From positions 496,001 to 560,000 of the forward strand of contig NZ_CANNDS010000001.1 in assembly GCF_947503415.1 (NCBI RefSeq): a stretch of 64,000 bases of DNA. Reading direction: 5' to 3'. The notes beneath the pieces were generated by a model. The model searched no databases, was not told the DNA's origin, and saw only the letters and a list, made by a program, of their open reading frames with translations. Source of the DNA: an uncultured Tateyamaria sp. Its GTDB lineage: Bacteria > Pseudomonadota > Alphaproteobacteria > Rhodobacterales > Rhodobacteraceae. Position numbers and translations under genes: made by a program. The first letter of the stretch is position 1, and the number at the start of each line of letters is the position of its first letter. Shown here one piece after another: positions 9,343 to 17,756 of the stretch.

Positions 9343-9473
9343 GTGACCTCCGTCGTTTGATCCTGATTACCAGACCGAAGACCTGCTTACCCTAAGGCAT
9401 TTGCCGGATGCCGTTGCCGTTTGGTTTCGGATTGGGTCGCGCCATTCGCAACTGATCAAAAAGGATCGCAACA

Positions 9474-10070
9474 GTGCCACTTGATCTCAAAACCCTCGCC
9501 ATCACTGCCGCCCTGACCCTTGTGTCGGCAACAGCCCACGCCGCCGGACTGCGCGTCCGGGGCGAAGTGACGGCCATCGACGGCCCGATGATTTCCGTCG
9601 AAGCCGCGACCGGACAGGTCGTCGACGTGTCGGTGCCCGAGCCCGTTGTCCTGCTTTACCGCGACATCGACATTGAAGACATCGCACCCGGCGCTTATGT
9701 CGCCGCACCGACGGTCAAAAGTGCCGACGGCAACCGGCGCGCCCTGGGGCTTGTCGTTTTTCCCGAAGCCATGCGCGGCCTGAACGAAGGGTTCAAATCC
9801 TGGGACCTCGGATCAGACAGCAAGATGACAAATGCCACCGTCGCACAGATCGTCGCGCGCGGAACAGACCGTGTGTTCACCGTGACCTACGGCGACGAAC
9901 AGCAGCTGGTCGAGGTTCCGCCCAGCGCGCCCGTCACAACATTTGCACCCGCCGACGATGCAGACATCCAGATCGGCATGAAGGTGGTGATCTTCGCTGA
10001 CCAATCGGGCGACGCCATTTCGGGCCAGTATGTCGGCATCCATGAAAACGGCGGCCTGCCACCGCTTTAG
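9474..10070 (+). CDS. Small secreted protein, DUF5666-like
   Basis: The 198-residue product starts at a GTG preceded by an AAAAGGA-type SD and has a signal peptide (TLAITAALTLVSATAHA). The mature part consists of short repeated beta strands: RVRGEVTAIDGPMISVEAATG, then a second unit around VFTVTYGDEQQLVEVPPSAP. This resembles the DUF5666-type OB-like repeat seen in periplasmic proteins. No catalytic motif is visible. It precedes a cytochrome b and a molybdopterin oxidoreductase by 71 bases, and these three probably form one transcription unit, so a role as accessory periplasmic protein of that redox module is plausible but unproven. Confidence 0.7.
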   Translation: MPLDLKTLAITAALTLVSATAHAAGLRVRGEVTAIDGPMISVEAATGQVVDVSVPEPVVLLYRDIDIEDIAPGAYVAAPTVKSADGNRRALGLVVFPEAMRGLNEGFKSWDLGSDSKMTNATVAQIVARGTDRVFTVTYGDEQQLVEVPPSAPVTTFAPADDADIQIGMKVVIFADQSGDAISGQYVGIHENGGLPPL

Positions 10071-10080
10071 GCACCGCTTT

Positions 10081-10106
10081 GGGCAGGCGTCGCGACACGT
10101 CTGCCC
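10081..10106 (+). other. Intercistronic stem-loop
   Basis: GGGCAG...CTGCCC forms a stem of about 10 pairs (one G-T wobble and a 6-base loop) between the secreted-protein gene and the cytochrome b gene. It lacks a clear T-run, so it may be an mRNA-stability or attenuation element rather than a full terminator. Confidence 0.4.
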
Positions 10107-10141
10107 CTTTGCATCAAACGCAACGCATTCGGAGCTTTCCC

Positions 10142-10756
10142 ATGACGGACACAGACCCAATCTACTCCGGCCTTGCCCGCACCCTGCATTGGGCAAACGC
10201 AATTGCAACGCTGGGGCTCATCTCAAGCGGCTGGGCGATCTTCAACGCAGCCGCTTTCTATCCCATCACCTTCCCCTCCTGGGCCACCCTGGGCGGATAC
10301 CTCACCGGCGCGCTGCGCTGGCATTTCCTTTTCATGTGGGTGTTTCTTTGCAGCGTCCTTGGCATGGTCGCACTGCGGCTGATCGCGCGTCGCGGTGGCC
10401 CTCGGCTGTTCCCCATCTCGGCGAACGGCATGATGGCGGACCTGCGCGCGACACTTGCGCTGCGGTTGAAACATGACGCGGGTGCTTACAACCACATTCA
10501 ACGGGCGCTTTATGTGATAACGCTGCTTGCCTGCGTTCTCAGCGTGGCATCCGGCATGGCGCTTTGGAAGCCGGTCCAATTTCAGAGCATCGCCGACGCG
10601 ATGGGCGGTTACGAAATGGCGCGGCGGGTGCACTTCTGGGTGATGTGCGGCATCTCGGGTTTCGTCCTTGTGCACGTGGCCATGGTGGCACTGGTGCCCT
10701 CCAGCCTGGGCCGGATGCTGTTCGGCGCTCGGCTGGCACAACGGGAGCACATGTGA
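10142..10756 (+). CDS. Cytochrome b561-type membrane cytochrome
   Basis: This encodes 204 residues with four transmembrane helices. Histidines suited to bind two b-type hemes lie in the membrane segments (ARTLHWANAIATLGLISSGW, RWHFLFMWVFLCSVLGMVAL, NHIQRALYVITLLACVL, RRVHFWVMCGISGFVLVHVAMV). Such proteins pass quinol electrons to periplasmic oxidoreductases. The ORF track starts 63 bases early; the ATG at 10142 gives MTDTDPIYSGLARTLHW, a normal N-terminus. The stop overlaps the ATG of the sulfite-oxidase-like gene (TGATG), strongly implying that the two proteins form an electron-transfer pair comparable in logic to MsrP/MsrQ. Confidence 0.86.
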   Translation: MTDTDPIYSGLARTLHWANAIATLGLISSGWAIFNAAAFYPITFPSWATLGGYLTGALRWHFLFMWVFLCSVLGMVALRLIARRGGPRLFPISANGMMADLRATLALRLKHDAGAYNHIQRALYVITLLACVLSVASGMALWKPVQFQSIADAMGGYEMARRVHFWVMCGISGFVLVHVAMVALVPSSLGRMLFGARLAQREHM

Positions 10757-11466
10757 TGTCCCATCAAACCATCACCCGCCGTGGTCTTCTGGCGGGGCTG
10801 ACCGGCGTTGGCCTGACCGCCGGGATTGGATCATTGGCCTTTGTCCCCACCTTGCGCACACCGGCGTTGGATCACGTCTCGCGCTTCAACGACACCATGC
10901 AGGACACGTTGTTTTCGGCGGACAGGCTGGCGCCCACCTACACCGATGCCGAGATCACGCAGCCGTTTCGGTACAACGCCTTCTACCCAGAAGCCTATGC
11001 ACCCGATGTGGACCCGGACACATGGCGGCTGCGTGTCGACGGCCGTGTCACGCGCCCTGCTGCGCTGTCGCTGCACGATCTGCGACAGTTGCAGGCCGAG
11101 ACGCAGATCACCCGTCTAATCTGTATCGAAGGATGGAGTGCGGTGGGGAAATGGGCAGGCCCGCGCCTGTCCGATGTCCTGCAGGCCGCAGGCGCGGACA
11201 TGTCCGCCAAATATGTCCGGTTCGACTGTGCCGATGGGTATCATAGTTCGATCGATATGGCGTCTGCGTTGCACGCCCAGACCATACTCGCGCTTGATTT
11301 TCTGGACAGGCCGCTGTCCCGCGCATTCGGAGCGCCGATGCGACTGCGTATCCCGGTTAAGCTGGGGTTCAAAAATGCGAAATTCATCACGCGTATCTCT
11401 GTCACCAACGCGTTTCCCGGTGGGTATTGGGAGGATCAGGGATACAACTGGTTCGCGGGGCTGTAG
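10756..11466 (+). CDS. Tat-exported molybdopterin-dependent oxidoreductase (sulfite oxidase/MsrP superfamily)
   Basis: The 236-residue product has a Tat leader (TITRRGLLAGLTGVGLTAGIG). Its molybdopterin-binding domain contains the key cysteine in RLICIEGWSAVGKWAGPRLSD, and the following RFDCADGYHSSIDM and LRIPVKLGFKNAKFITRISVTN are typical of the oxidoreductase molybdopterin domain. The true start is the ATG at 10756, one base into the cytochrome stop codon; the ORF track start at 10564 lies inside the cytochrome gene. It should act in the periplasm with the cytochrome b as electron partner, perhaps reducing oxidised methionine or another S/N-oxide. The exact substrate is not evident. Confidence 0.86.
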   Translation: MSHQTITRRGLLAGLTGVGLTAGIGSLAFVPTLRTPALDHVSRFNDTMQDTLFSADRLAPTYTDAEITQPFRYNAFYPEAYAPDVDPDTWRLRVDGRVTRPAALSLHDLRQLQAETQITRLICIEGWSAVGKWAGPRLSDVLQAAGADMSAKYVRFDCADGYHSSIDMASALHAQTILALDFLDRPLSRAFGAPMRLRIPVKLGFKNAKFITRISVTNAFPGGYWEDQGYNWFAGL

Positions 11467-12097
11467 CGGCGGCCCTTGGCGCATTTTCTAGGTACATAAA
11501 GGGTGAGCCATGCCCAAAATAACCTCTGGCGTGGTTCAAGCTAACACCAGCGTCCACGGATCGGGTCGTTTTGTTTTTTTGCGGAAAGAAGATCACAGAG
11601 AGTAGTTCGGCCGCTCCAACCAATCTTTATGGTCCCGACGGAGCGAGGGTTGCCGAAACGGCTGCTGGCGCGGGCTGCCATCTTATGGCGGGTACCACGC
11701 GGACTTGGATGTCCGGGTCGGCAGGCGACTTCGATACATAAGACGAGCCCCTTCGCAGAAAAGTCGCCAGGAGCGCCTGTCGCGTTCTTGAAGTCAGCAA
11801 TGGTGATACGCCCGAAACACGGCGATCCGTTCTGAATTGATACTGCTGAAAACGCAGCACGCGCCGTGCACGAAACCTCGATTTCGTCATCAGATCAGGC
11901 TGTTACGATACTGGATCTCACATGGTGCAACGCCGCACGCGGTGACCCTTTGGCTTTGCGGCGCGGGCGCCACGCGGAAGCTGCGTGTGAAACTTTTTTG
12001 CGCGGATGACTGAACCGTTCGGCACGTACAGGCAACTCAGTTGTGATACCGGCGTCGATCGGCGCTCCGGACCCCGCAAAAAAAGGAGACAAGACCC
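11467..12097. other. Gene-poor intergenic stretch
   Basis: Only short, unconvincing ORFs occur here (for example an 87-codon frame on the minus strand at 11627-11890). None shows a recognisable motif or a good ribosome binding site. The last ~30 bases hold the SD (AGGAGA) of the RGS-like gene. I see no RNA gene or repeat. Confidence 0.5.
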
Positions 12098-12700
12098 ATG
12101 GTTAAGAAAATCGGCAATCAAACCTATCCCGACCAGGTGATGGAGATCATGGCGGATCGCAATCTCGGCAAGCTGTTCCGCGCGTTTCTCAAGTCGAAGC
12201 TGGCCTCCGAAAACTCCGACTTCCTCGACCTCGTCGCCAAGCGCTTTGATCCCAAGAAGATCTACCCCAAGTTCATCGATCCCAAAGCCTCCGGCAACAT
12301 CAACGTGTCCCATGCCAACCGCAAGAGAGCAATGGATCTTGCAGAGGCGAACGACTTCAAGAACTCGGAGTGGAAGAAAATCATGAGGGATCTCTGCAAC
12401 GAGATCGAATATCTGCTCCAACAAAATTTCGTCGTCACGTTTTGGAAATACAAGCCTTTTCTCGAATTCCACAACGCCCGTGCAGTCAACAAGATGAAGG
12501 GCGATCCGCTCAAAGCGGCCCGGCTGCTCGGCGTTTCGGATCCCCGCGCGGTGAAGTCACTGATGGTCGCCCATGCGACAGGCGACCAGAAGGGGGCCAA
12601 GACGATAACGGACAAGCTGGCGGCCACACCGGAACTGAAGAAAAAGAAGGTGAAGTCCAGCATGATCACCAATTTACTGCGCAAAGCGAAGGTGATCTGA
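12098..12700 (+). CDS. RGS-domain-like protein (regulator of G-protein signalling fold)
   Basis: This is a 200-residue Lys-rich protein with an AGGAGA SD about 10 bases upstream, no signal peptide and no membrane segment. Residues ~15-125 match the RGS helical-bundle pattern in order: LGKLFRAFLKSKLASENSDF (compare F.aFLkSe.SeEN.dFw), KKIYPKFIDPKASGNINV (compare kkIy.eFI...A...vN) and NEIEYLLQQNFVVTFWKYKPFLEF (compare eI..lm..ds..rFlkS..Yl). The conserved Asn positions of the G-alpha-contacting loops (EN and IN) are kept, while the Arg in the last helix is not. The C-terminal ~75 residues are basic and unrecognised. Bacteria lack heterotrimeric G proteins, so the partner is unknown. The gene is monocistronic and ends in a strong terminator. 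The assignment is by eye. Confidence 0.62.
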   Translation: MVKKIGNQTYPDQVMEIMADRNLGKLFRAFLKSKLASENSDFLDLVAKRFDPKKIYPKFIDPKASGNINVSHANRKRAMDLAEANDFKNSEWKKIMRDLCNEIEYLLQQNFVVTFWKYKPFLEFHNARAVNKMKGDPLKAARLLGVSDPRAVKSLMVAHATGDQKGAKTITDKLAATPELKKKKVKSSMITNLLRKAKVI

Positions 12701-12736
12701 CATCGGGCGGGCGCTTCACGCGCGTGCCGGACATGC

Positions 12737-12768
12737 GAGGCGCATGGGAAACATGCGCCTCATTTTTC
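12737..12768 (+). terminator. Rho-independent terminator after the RGS-like gene
   Basis: GAGGCGCATG and CATGCGCCTC form a perfect 10-bp stem around a 5-base loop (GGAAA), followed by ATTTTT. It lies 37 bases after the stop of the RGS-like gene and separates it from the converging GntR gene. Confidence 0.85.
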
Positions 12769-12799
12769 GAAGTCGGACATTCGTAAGCGGCGACGCGTT

Positions 12800-13447
12800 C
12801 TAGCGATTGATGCTTGCAATGAGTTGGTGGAATTTTTCGCCCTGAACGGCAACGTGGCTGCGCAGGACATCTGCTGCGCGCTCGGCCTCTCCATCCTGAA
12901 GGTGCTGCAAGATCTGAGAGTGCTCGTCCATCGACTGCTTCAGACGACCTCGAAAACGAAGCTGAATCCGGCGGTAAGCCTTTAGCCGGTTCTGAAGCTG
13001 CAGCGCCTGTTTTTCGAGGTAGCTGTTTGCCGCGCCGCGGTAGATGATCTGGTGAAAGGTCTCGTTTTCCGAATAGTACTGATCATGGTCTGCATTCTGG
13101 ATGGCCTGCTGGCACCGATCATTTGCATCGCCCAACGACGCAAGATCCTGATCCGTCATTCGCGTTGCCGCAAGCCGACCACAGGCGGCCTCAAGCTCTG
13201 CCATGGTCTCGAACATTTCCATCAGCTCAACGGGGCCGGGCTGGCGGATGAATACGCCGCGACGGGGGATTTGCTCTGCCATGCCCGACGTCACAAGCAC
13301 CTGCAACGCCTCGCGGATCGGGGTGCGGGATACATGGAACTGCTCGGCCAGCTTCAACTCGTCCAGCCGTTCGCCGTCCTGAAACTCCCCTGAGAAAACC
13401 AGCTGTTCAAGTGTGCTTGCGATTTGATCTGCGAGTCTGACGTCCAT
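12800..13447 (-). CDS. matR: GntR/FCD-family regulator of the malonate operon
   Basis: The product is about 215 residues. The N-terminal winged helix (LDELKLAEQFHVSRTPIREALQVLVTSGM) is typical of GntR proteins. The C-terminal FCD domain has the metal/ligand-binding pattern (ENETFHQIIYRGAANSYLE, DEHSQILQHLQDGEAERAADVLRSHV). The ORF track uses a GTG at 13456; an ATG three codons later (MDVRLADQIA) is an equally good start and is used here. It diverges from the mat operon across a 142-base region holding a TTGTATACAA palindrome. By analogy with malonate regulators of rhizobia (MatR/GtrA-type) it probably represses the operon until malonate is present. The function is inferred from context. Confidence 0.82.
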   Translation of the reverse strand: MDVRLADQIASTLEQLVFSGEFQDGERLDELKLAEQFHVSRTPIREALQVLVTSGMAEQIPRRGVFIRQPGPVELMEMFETMAELEAACGRLAATRMTDQDLASLGDANDRCQQAIQNADHDQYYSENETFHQIIYRGAANSYLEKQALQLQNRLKAYRRIQLRFRGRLKQSMDEHSQILQHLQDGEAERAADVLRSHVAVQGEKFHQLIASINR

Positions 13448-13494
13448 ACCCAACACTTAGCACCGCCGAGCGCCAAAATGCAATATAGCAATCC

Positions 13495-13504
13495 TTGTAT
13501 ACAA
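13495..13504. promoter_or_regulatory. Palindromic operator, probable GntR binding site
   Basis: TTGTATACAA is a perfect 10-bp palindrome in the divergent region between matR and matP. FCD-type GntR regulators commonly bind T-rich/A-rich palindromes of this type, so this is the likely autoregulatory and operon operator. Confidence 0.6.
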
Positions 13505-13589
13505 TATGATTGACTCGTAATGCGCAGCGTGAAAGCCTTCCTCTCGGAGCGTCGGCTCATGAAGCCGATTCACACCCAGGGAGGAACTT

Positions 13590-14576
13590 ATGAAATTTGC
13601 GAAACTCACGGCCACAGCCATGGCGGCCTGTCTTGCCATCGGGTCAGCAGCGAGTGCGGAAACTCTGCGCCTGTCCCACCAGTGGTCCAACAAGGACGTG
13701 CGTCATCAAGTAGCCCAGATGGTCGCGGACGAGGTTGCTGCCGCGGACGTTGATCTGGACATCCAAATCTTCGGTTCAAAGTCTCTTTTCAAACCGCGTG
13801 AGCAATACCGCCCGCTGAGCCGCGGCCAGTTGGATATGACTGTGCTGCCGCTCAGCTATGCCGGTGGTCAGCAACCCGCCTACAACCTGACACTGATGCC
13901 GGGCATGGTGAAGAACCACGATCACGCAGCGCGTCTGAGTGCGTCGCCCTTCATGGCCGCGCTCGAAGAGAAGATGGCTGATGACGACGTGATGGTCCTG
14001 GTGCACGGCTATCTTGCCGGTGGGTTCGTCGGCAAAGACAAGTGCATCACGGGCCCTGACGACGTGAAAGGCCTTCAAACACGTGCAGCCGGCAAGGCGT
14101 TTGAGCAAATGCTTGCGGGCGCTGGCGCATCCATTGCATCCATGGCGTCGTCGGAAATCTATAACGCGATGCAGACCGGAGTTCTCACGGCTGCAAACAC
14201 ATCGTCGTCGTCCTTCGTGTCCTACCGCATCTACGAGCAGGTCAGCTGCTATACTCCGGCGGGTGATGTCGCACTTTGGTTCATGTACCAGCCCCTGCTG
14301 ATGAACAAATCGCGCTTTGACGGCCTGACGGAAGATCAGCAAAAGGCTCTGCTGGACGCATCTGCCAAGGCGCAAGCCTTCTATCTGGAAGAAGCGAAAA
14401 AGCAGGACGCCGCATCCGAGCAGGTGTTCCGCGATGCGGGCGTCGAGATTGCCCAGATGTCGGCCGATGACTTCGAAGCATGGCGCGCGCTGGCGCAGGA
14501 AACGTCCTATGCCAAGTTCGTTGACGAAGTTGAGGGCGGACAGGAGCTGCTCGATATGGCTTTGGCTGTCGAGTAA
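13590..14576 (+). CDS. matP: Malonate TRAP transporter solute-binding protein
   Basis: This is a 328-residue DctP-family protein with a signal peptide (MKFAKLTATAMAACLAIGSAASA). The mature part begins ETLRLSHQWSNKDVRHQ and carries the family core (KGLQTRAAGKAFEQML, EIYNAMQTGVLTAAN). An excellent SD (GGGAGGAA) precedes the ATG. It is first in the operon matP-Q-M-A-B; the two last genes encode malonyl-CoA decarboxylase and malonyl-CoA synthetase, so the natural ligand is malonate or a close analogue. A perfect hairpin follows the gene and probably sets higher expression of the binding protein than of the permease. Confidence 0.88.
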   Translation: MKFAKLTATAMAACLAIGSAASAETLRLSHQWSNKDVRHQVAQMVADEVAAADVDLDIQIFGSKSLFKPREQYRPLSRGQLDMTVLPLSYAGGQQPAYNLTLMPGMVKNHDHAARLSASPFMAALEEKMADDDVMVLVHGYLAGGFVGKDKCITGPDDVKGLQTRAAGKAFEQMLAGAGASIASMASSEIYNAMQTGVLTAANTSSSSFVSYRIYEQVSCYTPAGDVALWFMYQPLLMNKSRFDGLTEDQQKALLDASAKAQAFYLEEAKKQDAASEQVFRDAGVEIAQMSADDFEAWRALAQETSYAKFVDEVEGGQELLDMALAVE

Positions 14577-14587
14577 TCGACACTGGA

Positions 14588-14613
14588 TCGGGCCGCTTTG
14601 ATCAGCGGCCCGA
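14588..14613 (+). promoter_or_regulatory. Intercistronic hairpin after matP
   Basis: TCGGGCCGCT/AGCGGCCCGA form a perfect 10-bp stem with a 6-base loop directly after the matP stop. There is no T-run. Such hairpins behind binding-protein genes usually protect the upstream mRNA or attenuate downstream transcription. Confidence 0.7.
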
Positions 14614-14645
14614 CAAAACCACTCCCTTCATCCAAGGACATCATT

Positions 14646-15194
14646 ATGGCGGGCCAAAGCTCCGCTGCGATTGCGCAAACCGGGAACAACCCGTTTCTGC
14701 GTCTCGTGGCTGCACTCTCTACACTCGCGGGCTGGTGCTCTGCGGCAATGATCGTGGCGGCTGTCGCGATCACCTGCCAAATGATCTTCATCCGGTTTGT
14801 GCTGAATGGATCAACTGTCTGGCAAACCGAGGCGGTCATTTACCTTGCCATTGGGGCCACGCTGATTGGGTTGCCCTACGTCCAGCGCCTGCGCGGTCAC
14901 GTGAATGTCGACCTGATCCCCTTGGCTTTGGCGCCGCGTGCACGGTTCGTTTTGGCGATGTTCACACTGTCGCTGTCCATTGTGATGGTCGCGATCATGC
15001 TTTGGTACAGCTATGAATTCTGGCACCTGACTTGGGAACGCAATTGGAAGTCCGACACCGTCTGGGGCGTCCGGTTGTGGATACCCTATCTGGCCCTGCC
15101 GGTGGGCTTTGCCCTGTTCCTGCTGCAACTCATTGCGGACATGGTGGCGATCCTTTTGAAAATTGAGAAGCCGTTTGGCTTGGGGGGCGTCTGA
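14646..15194 (+). CDS. matQ: Malonate TRAP transporter small membrane subunit (DctQ type)
   Basis: The protein has 182 residues and four membrane helices (for example LAGWCSAAMIVAAVAITCQMIF, FVLAMFTLSLSIVMVAIMLW and LALPVGFALFLLQLIADMVA), with the DctQ family element WQTEAVIYLAIGATLIGLPY. The ATG at 14646 follows an AAGGACATCATT leader; the ORF track start 48 bases upstream falls just after the hairpin and is unlikely. The stop overlaps the matM start (TGATGG). It forms the permease with MatM. Confidence 0.87.
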   Translation: MAGQSSAAIAQTGNNPFLRLVAALSTLAGWCSAAMIVAAVAITCQMIFIRFVLNGSTVWQTEAVIYLAIGATLIGLPYVQRLRGHVNVDLIPLALAPRARFVLAMFTLSLSIVMVAIMLWYSYEFWHLTWERNWKSDTVWGVRLWIPYLALPVGFALFLLQLIADMVAILLKIEKPFGLGGV

Positions 15195-16510
15195 TGGATC
15201 CGCTCACGCTTGGCGCAATCGTCGCGGTCTGCACGATTTTGGTCCTGTTTTCGGGCGTCTCGGTCGCCCTTGGGCTGCTCATCGTCTCGACCGGGTTCAT
15301 CATGATCTTCGACGGTATGCGCTCGCTTGAGCTGCTGCCGGAAATCCTGTTTGGCAAGCTGGACAATTTCGCGCTGCTGTCGATCCCGATGTTCATCATC
15401 ATGGGGGCATCCATCGCCTCGACACGCGCAGGTGCGGACCTGTACGAGGCGTTGGAACGCTGGCTGACGCGTGTGCCTGGCGGTTTGGTGATCTCAAACC
15501 TTGGCGCGTGCGCCTTGTTCGCGGCGATGTCCGGGTCCAGCCCTGCAACCTGCGCCGCCATTGGCAAGATGGGCATCCCCGAGATGCGCAAGCGCGGCTA
15601 TCCCGACGGTGTTGCGGCTGGTTCCATCGCGGCGGGCGGCACGCTGGGCATTCTGATCCCGCCCTCTGTCACCATGATCGTCTACGGCATTGCCACAGAG
15701 CAATCGATTGGCCGCCTTTTCCTTGCCGGCGTAATCCCCGGTTTGATGCTGGTGGGGCTTTTCATGGTGTGGTCGCTGTACGCGACGTGGAAATCCGGCG
15801 ATCAGCAACTGCTGGCGCGAGGCAACTATAGCTGGCGCGAGAAGTTCGAGGTTCTGCCACGCGTCCTGCCCTTTCTGCTGATCATCGTGGGCGTGCTTTA
15901 CGCCATGTATGGTGGCGTCGCGACCCCGTCCGAGACGGCAGCCGTCGGCGCACTTTTGTGCCTGATGATCGCGATGATCATCTACAAGCTGTGGAACCCC
16001 AAAGACCTGTGGGTCGTGCTGCGTGACAGCACCAAGGAAAGCGTGATGATCCTGTTCATCATCGCGGCGGCTGGTGTGTTTTCCTATATGCTCTCCAGCC
16101 TTTTCATCACGCAATCCATCGCAGCTTGGATCGGCACACTGGACGTGAACCCGTGGGTCCTGATGGGAGCCGTAAACCTCTTTTTGCTGGTGGCGGGCTT
16201 CTTCCTGCCGCCTGTTGCGGTGATCCTGATGGCCGCACCGATCTTGCTGCCGATCATCACGGCGGCGGGTTTTGACCCGATCTGGTTTGCCGTGGTCCTG
16301 ACCATCAACATGGAGATCGGCCTCATCTCTCCGCCTGTGGGTCTGAACCTTTATGTCATCAACGGCATCGCACCTGACATCTCTCTGAAAACCATCCTCA
16401 GAGGGTCATTGCCCTTTGTGGCCTGCATGGTGATTGCAATCATTTTGCTGTGCATCTTCCCCGGCTTGGCAACATGGCTTCCCAACGCAGTGATGGGCGC
16501 CGCCATATGA
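15194..16510 (+). CDS. matM: Malonate TRAP transporter large membrane subunit (DctM type)
   Basis: This 438-residue multi-pass protein has the DctM landmarks ALFAAMSGSSPATCAAIGKMG, AAGGTLGILIPPSVTMIVYG and YAMYGGVATPSETAAVGA. About 12 hydrophobic segments are visible. It forms the ion-coupled channel that receives malonate from MatP. It overlaps matQ by one base, and its end overlaps the malonyl-CoA decarboxylase start by 4 bases (ATGA at 16507-16510), indicating one tightly coupled operon. Confidence 0.9.
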   Translation: MDPLTLGAIVAVCTILVLFSGVSVALGLLIVSTGFIMIFDGMRSLELLPEILFGKLDNFALLSIPMFIIMGASIASTRAGADLYEALERWLTRVPGGLVISNLGACALFAAMSGSSPATCAAIGKMGIPEMRKRGYPDGVAAGSIAAGGTLGILIPPSVTMIVYGIATEQSIGRLFLAGVIPGLMLVGLFMVWSLYATWKSGDQQLLARGNYSWREKFEVLPRVLPFLLIIVGVLYAMYGGVATPSETAAVGALLCLMIAMIIYKLWNPKDLWVVLRDSTKESVMILFIIAAAGVFSYMLSSLFITQSIAAWIGTLDVNPWVLMGAVNLFLLVAGFFLPPVAVILMAAPILLPIITAAGFDPIWFAVVLTINMEIGLISPPVGLNLYVINGIAPDISLKTILRGSLPFVACMVIAIILLCIFPGLATWLPNAVMGAAI

Positions 16511-17745
16511 GCTATTTTGGCGGTCTCTTTTCGTCAGTATTCGAGCGTCGCTTCGCCCGCACCGTCTCGTCAGATGCGGAGGGGCAAGGCATGGGAGAGC
16601 TCAGCCTCGAACTTCTGGGCGCTCAGGGCGAAGTGTCGGGCAGCACGCTCGCGCAGTTGATACTAGAGCAATACGCTGGCGCTGATGCGGACGACAAACG
16701 CGGGTTCTTCGAGTTCATGATGCAGGAATTGGAGATTGATCCCGTCGACGTTGTCGAAAGCCTGAAAGTCTACAAGGAAGCCCCGTCCAAGCGCAGCTAC
16801 CGCGCCTATGCGCAGGCCAGTGAACCCAAGAGGCAGGAACTGCTCAGGCGGCTGAACCGGGTGCCGGGCGGCACCGAGCGTTTGGTCGCGATGCGCAAGG
16901 ATCTGTTGGAGATGATGCGCGAGGACGTGAAGCTTGAACCGCTGGACGTGGATTTCCAGCATTTGTTCGCGTCGTGGTTCAATCGCGGCTTCTTGGTGTT
17001 GCGCCCGATCAATTGGTCAAGCCCGGCAGAAGTTCTGGAGAAAATCATCGCCTACGAGGCCGTCCATGCCATTGACAGCTGGGATGACCTGCGCCGCCGC
17101 CTGCAGCCCAAGGACCGGCGATGCTTTGGCTTTTTTCACCCCGCCATGCCGGACGAACCGTTGATCTTTGTCGAAGTGGCGTTGACGCAAGGCGTGCCGA
17201 ACTCAATACAAAACCTGCTGGCGGATGGCCGCGATCCAATTGACGCGGAAGACGCGGACACAGCGGTGTTCTACTCCATCTCGAACTGTCAGGCCGGTCT
17301 GGCGGGCATCTCATTCGGGAACTCGCTGATCAAGCAGGTGGTCGCGGATCTGTCGCATGATCTGCCCGGCTTGGAGACGTTCGTGACGCTCTCGCCCATC
17401 CCGGGGCTCACCAAATGGTTGAGCACTGCTAAAGCACCGTCTCTGCAAAACGCCTCCGTACAGGTTCAAGCTGCCCACTATTTTCTTGAAGCAAAACGGG
17501 ACGACAAATTGCCGGTGGACCCCGTCGCGCGGTTTCATCTTGGGAATGGGGCGGCTGTCCATGCGGTTCATGCAGAGGCGGACACGTCGGAAAACGGGAT
17601 GGCGCAGTCGCGCGGCGCCATGGTCAACTATCTTTACGACCTGTCGCAGATCACGACCAACCACGAGCAATTCGTCACTGAAAAAACGGTTGCTGCCTCG
17701 AATGAAGTGCGTGCACTCAGCGCCTCCGTTTCACGGGCAACCTAA
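16507..17745 (+). CDS. matA: Malonyl-CoA decarboxylase
   Basis: The protein has 412 residues: an N-terminal helical region (about 1-150) followed by the GNAT-like catalytic domain. Characteristic stretches are CFGFFHPAMPDEPLIFVEVAL, FYSISNCQAGLAGISFGN, LVKxFTL-like ETFVTLSPIPGL, and DPVARFHLGNGAAVHAVHAEAD, where the conserved His of the active site lies. It converts malonyl-CoA to acetyl-CoA and CO2, feeding malonate carbon into central metabolism after MatB activation. The start is the ATG overlapping the matM stop; the ORF track start lies 57 bases inside matM. Catalytic positions appear intact. Confidence 0.92.
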   Translation: MSYFGGLFSSVFERRFARTVSSDAEGQGMGELSLELLGAQGEVSGSTLAQLILEQYAGADADDKRGFFEFMMQELEIDPVDVVESLKVYKEAPSKRSYRAYAQASEPKRQELLRRLNRVPGGTERLVAMRKDLLEMMREDVKLEPLDVDFQHLFASWFNRGFLVLRPINWSSPAEVLEKIIAYEAVHAIDSWDDLRRRLQPKDRRCFGFFHPAMPDEPLIFVEVALTQGVPNSIQNLLADGRDPIDAEDADTAVFYSISNCQAGLAGISFGNSLIKQVVADLSHDLPGLETFVTLSPIPGLTKWLSTAKAPSLQNASVQVQAAHYFLEAKRDDKLPVDPVARFHLGNGAAVHAVHAEADTSENGMAQSRGAMVNYLYDLSQITTNHEQFVTEKTVAASNEVRALSASVSRAT

Positions 17746-17756
17746 GGACCTTGACT

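Noticed and set aside
11627-11890. 87-codon minus-strand ORF
   Set aside because: No recognisable motif, SD or conserved context; left as part of the gene-poor stretch.
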